Assembly: GCF_003350545.1 (NCBI RefSeq)
Contig: NZ_QQBA01000018.1
Coordinates: 1-49,520 of the forward strand
Origin: Flavobacterium glaciei
GTDB lineage: Bacteria > Bacteroidota > Bacteroidia > Flavobacteriales > Flavobacteriaceae
DNA: 49,520 nucleotides
Reading direction: 5' to 3'
Of this stretch, positions 46,989 to 49,520 are shown piece by piece (the stretch's first letter is position 1; every line of letters begins with the position of its first letter). A program made the translations under genes and the position numbers. Below the pieces are notes generated by a model. It saw nothing but the letters and a program-made list of their open reading frames with translations, was not told the DNA's origin and searched no databases.

Positions 46989-47063
46989 TCGGGGTGGCAG
47001 GATTCGAACCTGCGGCCTCCTGCTCCCAAAGCAGGCGCGATAACCGAGCTACGCTACACCCCG
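46989..47063 (-). tRNA. tRNA-Pro (anticodon TGG)
   Basis: Acceptor CGGGGTG pairs with CACCCCG; the anticodon loop is TTTGGGA, giving TGG, and the T-arm has GGTTCGAATCC. CCA is not encoded. It is the middle gene of the cluster. Confidence 0.96.
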
Positions 47064-47079
47064 AAAAAAAATTATAAAG

Positions 47080-47163
47080 CGGAGGGACAGGGACTCGAAC
47101 CCTGGCACCGATCACTCGATGACAGTTTAGCAAACTGCTCCATTACCACTCTGGCACCCCTCC
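47080..47163 (-). tRNA. tRNA-Ser (anticodon GCT)
   Basis: Acceptor GGAGGGG pairs with TCCCTCC (one G-T pair). The anticodon loop TTGCTAA gives GCT, reading AGC/AGT. A long variable arm, as in all class II Ser tRNAs, makes it 84 nt. It is the first gene of the cluster. Confidence 0.95.
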
Positions 47164-47196
47164 AAGCTCAAAGAAACGTGTCTTGTTTTGCGGTTG

Positions 47197-47228
47197 CAAA
47201 TTTAAGACATCTTTACGTTTCTCACAAC
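47197..47228 (-). promoter_or_regulatory. Promoter of the tRNA cluster
   Basis: On the minus strand, TTG (47225-47227) is followed after 20 bases by TAAATTTG (47197-47204), a full match to the Bacteroidetes promoter. Transcription would start near 47192, about 28 bp before tRNA-Ser. Confidence 0.75.
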
Positions 47229-47394
47229 TATTTAAGACCTTTTTTTTAATATTTTTTATTGTTTTTACAAAAACACTTAACAATCAAACATATAGAATAG
47301 ATTAAAATTTAAAAAAAGATAATGGCAAAATCAAAATTTGAAATTGTTTAAAAAAGATTAAATTTGCTACATAAACCAACATTATAAAAAAGTC

Positions 47395-48573
47395 ATGAAC
47401 AAAAGAGTTGTTATCGTTTCTGCCGTTAGGACACCTATCGGAAGTTTTATGGGGGGATTATCTACAGTTACTGCACCAAAATTAGGAGCAATAGCTATTA
47501 AAGGTGCTTTAGATAAAATAAAGTTAGATCCAAATTTAATTGATGAAGTTTACATGGGCAATGTAGTTCAAGCTGGTGTAGGACAAGCTCCTGCGAGACA
47601 AGCTGCACTATATGCCGGTTTACCACATTCAGTTGCCTGCACCACTATCAATAAAGTATGCGCTTCAGGAATGAAAGCTGTTATGTTAGGAGCACAAGCT
47701 ATTCAATGCAGTGATGCCGAAATTGTAGTGGCTGGTGGAATGGAAAACATGAGTTTAATTCCACACTACATGAATTTAAGAAATGGAACTAAATTTGGTC
47801 CTGCTACCATGATTGACGGAATGCAGAAAGATGGACTTACTGATGCTTACGATAACAGCGCTATGGGAGTGTGTGCTGATTTGTGTGCTACAGAATACAA
47901 TATAACTCGAGAAGATCAAGATAACTTCGCAATTCAATCCTATGAGCGTAGTGCAAAAGCATGGGATGCTGGGAAATTTGACAATGAAGTAGTCCCTGTT
48001 CCAGTTCCTCAAAGAAAAGGAGATCCTATCATTGTATCAAGAGATGAAGAATTTACTAATGTAAAACTTGATAAAATACCAACATTAAATGCCGTTTTTA
48101 CAAAAGATGGAACTGTAACTGCAGCTAATGCATCAACTATAAATGACGGTGCAGCAGCTGTCATATTAATGAGTGAAGAAAAAGCAATCGCTTTAGGATT
48201 AAAACCTATAGCATATATCAACGGATATGCTGACGCGGCTCAAGAACCTAAATGGTTTACTACAAGTCCTGCTAAAGCATTGCCTAAGGCATTAGAAAAA
48301 GCTGGATTATCAATTAATGATGTAGATTATTTTGAATTTAATGAAGCATTTGCTGTAGTTGGTTTAGCTAACTCAAAAATTTTAGGATTAGAGGATAGCA
48401 AAGTAAATGTAAATGGTGGAGCAGTTTCTTTAGGACACCCTCTAGGTTGTTCAGGGGTAAGAATCATTGTTACATTATTAAATGTTTTAGAACAAAACAA
48501 TGCTAAAATTGGTGCTGCTGCAATTTGCAATGGCGGTGGCGGTGCTTCAGCAATTGTAATTGAAAGAGCGTAA
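47395..48573 (+). CDS. Acetyl-CoA C-acyltransferase (thiolase)
   Basis: This 392-aa thiolase carries the active-site cysteine C89 in NKVCASGMK, the NEAFA motif, the His of SLGHPLGCSG and the second cysteine in CNGGGGASA near the C-terminus. It condenses two acetyl-CoA to acetoacetyl-CoA or cleaves 3-ketoacyl-CoA; the length and sequence are of the short-chain acetyl-CoA acetyltransferase type, but direction is not readable. It is monocistronic by position: a promoter region of about 230 bp is shared with the divergent tRNAs, and a heptamer repeat precedes the next gene. It is cytoplasmic. Confidence 0.94.
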   Translation: MNKRVVIVSAVRTPIGSFMGGLSTVTAPKLGAIAIKGALDKIKLDPNLIDEVYMGNVVQAGVGQAPARQAALYAGLPHSVACTTINKVCASGMKAVMLGAQAIQCSDAEIVVAGGMENMSLIPHYMNLRNGTKFGPATMIDGMQKDGLTDAYDNSAMGVCADLCATEYNITREDQDNFAIQSYERSAKAWDAGKFDNEVVPVPVPQRKGDPIIVSRDEEFTNVKLDKIPTLNAVFTKDGTVTAANASTINDGAAAVILMSEEKAIALGLKPIAYINGYADAAQEPKWFTTSPAKALPKALEKAGLSINDVDYFEFNEAFAVVGLANSKILGLEDSKVNVNGGAVSLGHPLGCSGVRIIVTLLNVLEQNNAKIGAAAICNGGGGASAIVIERA

Positions 48574-48580
48574 ATAATTA

Positions 48581-48632
48581 TAAGTTATGAGTTATGAGTT
48601 TTACTACTTATAACTCATGATTTTTAACTCAT
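48581..48632. repeat. Heptamer repeat with inverted copies
   Basis: AGTTATG occurs in tandem (48583-48599), and its complement, TAACTCAT, occurs twice at 48610-48632. The block can fold into an imperfect hairpin between the thiolase and NlpC/P60 genes. The same unit is at 21111-21138. Confidence 0.6.
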
Positions 48633-48644
48633 AAAAGACCCTAA

Positions 48645-49406
48645 ATGTTCGGAATTTGTAATCTAGCCATAATCCCTATTCGCTATGAACCCAGTGACAA
48701 AAGCGAAATCGTTTCTCAAGTTTTATTTGGTGAACATTTTGAAATTTTAGAGCAATTGAGACAATGGTCCAGAATCAGAATGCAATATGATGATTACGAA
48801 GGCTGGATCGATTCTAAACAGTTACAACTGATTTCTGAAGCCAGTTTTAAGCAACTATCTACCGAAACCATTATTTTAAATGCTGACTTGATAGAATATA
48901 TTACTGCACCTAATAATATATTGATACCAATACCGCTTGGTGCTTCCGTTTCTTTTATACATCACAATGAGATAAATATTTCGAACTTTGATTTTGAAGG
49001 AACTAAGAGTAGCGGGGTAAAAAGCAAAGAAAGCATAATAAACACTGCGTTTATGTATTTGAACGCTCCTTATCTTTGGGGTGGGAAAACACCTTTTGGT
49101 ATTGATTGTTCCGGTTTTACCCAAATGGTTTACAAACTCAATGGCTACAAATTATTACGAGATGCATCCCAACAATCAACACAAGGGGAAGCATTAAGTT
49201 TTATTGAAGAAAGCGAACCTGGAGACTTAGCATTTTTTGACAATGACGAAGGCAGTATTATTCATGTTGGAATTATTATGGCCGACAATTATATCATTCA
49301 CGCCAGTGGAAAAGTTAGAATTGACCGCTTAGATCATTTAGGAATATTTAATGCTGAAACAAATAAGCATACACATAAATTAAGAGTCATTAAAAAAATA
49401 GTATAA
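48645..49406 (+). CDS. C40 family NlpC/P60 peptidase with SH3-like domain
   Basis: This 253-aa protein has an N-terminal bacterial SH3-like part (residues 5-70, IPIRYEPSDKSEIVSQVLFGE to YEGWIDSKQL), a spacer, and the NlpC/P60 domain (about 125-250). The catalytic Cys is in DCSGFTQMVYK, the His in HVGIIM and the third residue near IIHASGKVR. It should cleave gamma-D-Glu to diaminopimelate bonds of muropeptides. It lacks an obvious signal peptide, which suggests it may process recycled tripeptides in the cytoplasm, like the YkfC type, unless the start is elsewhere. It is the last complete gene before the right-hand terminal repeat. Confidence 0.9.
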   Translation: MFGICNLAIIPIRYEPSDKSEIVSQVLFGEHFEILEQLRQWSRIRMQYDDYEGWIDSKQLQLISEASFKQLSTETIILNADLIEYITAPNNILIPIPLGASVSFIHHNEINISNFDFEGTKSSGVKSKESIINTAFMYLNAPYLWGGKTPFGIDCSGFTQMVYKLNGYKLLRDASQQSTQGEALSFIEESEPGDLAFFDNDEGSIIHVGIIMADNYIIHASGKVRIDRLDHLGIFNAETNKHTHKLRVIKKIV

Positions 49407-49425
49407 AAAAACCTGTCTAAAAATA

Positions 49426-49520
49426 GAGGGCACTGAAAAACTTCGCTTATTTTGATTAGAGTCGTTTTTTAGACAATAAAGAAACGCTTATAACAGGATT
49501 TTAAACATCCGTTATAAGCG
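49426..49520. repeat. 95-bp terminal inverted repeat, right copy
   Basis: Reverse complement of bases 1-95, exact. Its outer 36 bases again form the CGCTTATAAC/GTTATAAGCG hairpin at the very edge. Just outside, TGTCTAAAAA (49414-49423) is complementary to TTTTTAGACA (49466-49475) inside the repeat, giving a second local stem that the left copy lacks. It lies 20 bp after the NlpC/P60 stop. Confidence 0.95.

Overview
The window looks like chromosomal DNA from a Flavobacteriaceae bacterium, most likely Flavobacterium or a close relative. The pointers are low GC by eye, promoters of the Bacteroidetes type (TTG, 19-20 bp, then TAnnTTTG) in front of the SRP RNA and the tRNA cluster, a bacillithiol-type BshA, plant-type glutaminyl cyclase, large TamB and LptD proteins, DUF4159 and M43 proteases. 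I placed it by family knowledge; no search was run. Almost everything is core or conserved accessory chromosome. I see no phage, plasmid, IS transposase, CRISPR array or obvious defence system.

Layout. 1-95 and 49426-49520 are exact inverted copies of one 95-bp repeat, so the window is bounded by a repeat on both sides, probably because an assembly stopped there. 161-2042 (minus): short transaldolase, SDR oxidoreductase and the 4.5S-like SRP RNA. 2043-6440: glutaminyl cyclase, hutI and hutG (histidine degradation), with an opposite-strand coiled-coil membrane protein between the two hut genes. 6580-17463: DEAD-box helicase, a TPR hybrid histidine kinase, dicarboxylate symporter, aroC, LpxH-like hydrolase, a small outer-membrane barrel, a PrcB-like lipoprotein, bshA and a PAP2 phosphatase. 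17612-29624 is an envelope block: a lipoprotein joining a NagZ-type GH3 to a beta-lactamase-fold hydrolase, an unknown 160-aa protein, two Fe-S proteins, an MCE/MlaD protein and two tandem amidases (all minus), then lptD divergent on plus. 29664-33223: ridA, a BadF-type GlcNAc kinase, gapA and pfkA. 33607-40631: tamB, with divergent tsaD, rsmE and a DUF4159 gene. 41088-43223: two tandem M43 metalloprotease lipoproteins. 43300-46813: AI-2E permease, an unusual methyltransferase, an unknown secreted protein and a VanX-type dipeptidase. 46897-47163: tRNA-Arg, tRNA-Pro and tRNA-Ser as one transcript. 47395-49406: thiolase and an NlpC/P60 peptidase.

How the genes work together. The clearest theme is the cell envelope: peptidoglycan turnover (two amidases, NagZ/beta-lactamase fusion, VanX-like dipeptidase, NlpC/P60 peptidase, amino-sugar kinase) and outer-membrane building (LptD, LpxH-like, TamB, MlaD). 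Glycolysis is represented by pfkA-gapA, histidine catabolism by hutI and hutG. The least explained items are the terminal repeat, a cruciform-like intergenic repeat (852-938), an ATG-less 130-codon frame (7972-8361), phased T-tracts before the proteases, and a duplicated protease gene whose leader was copied with it. I did not find a convincing undescribed multi-gene system.
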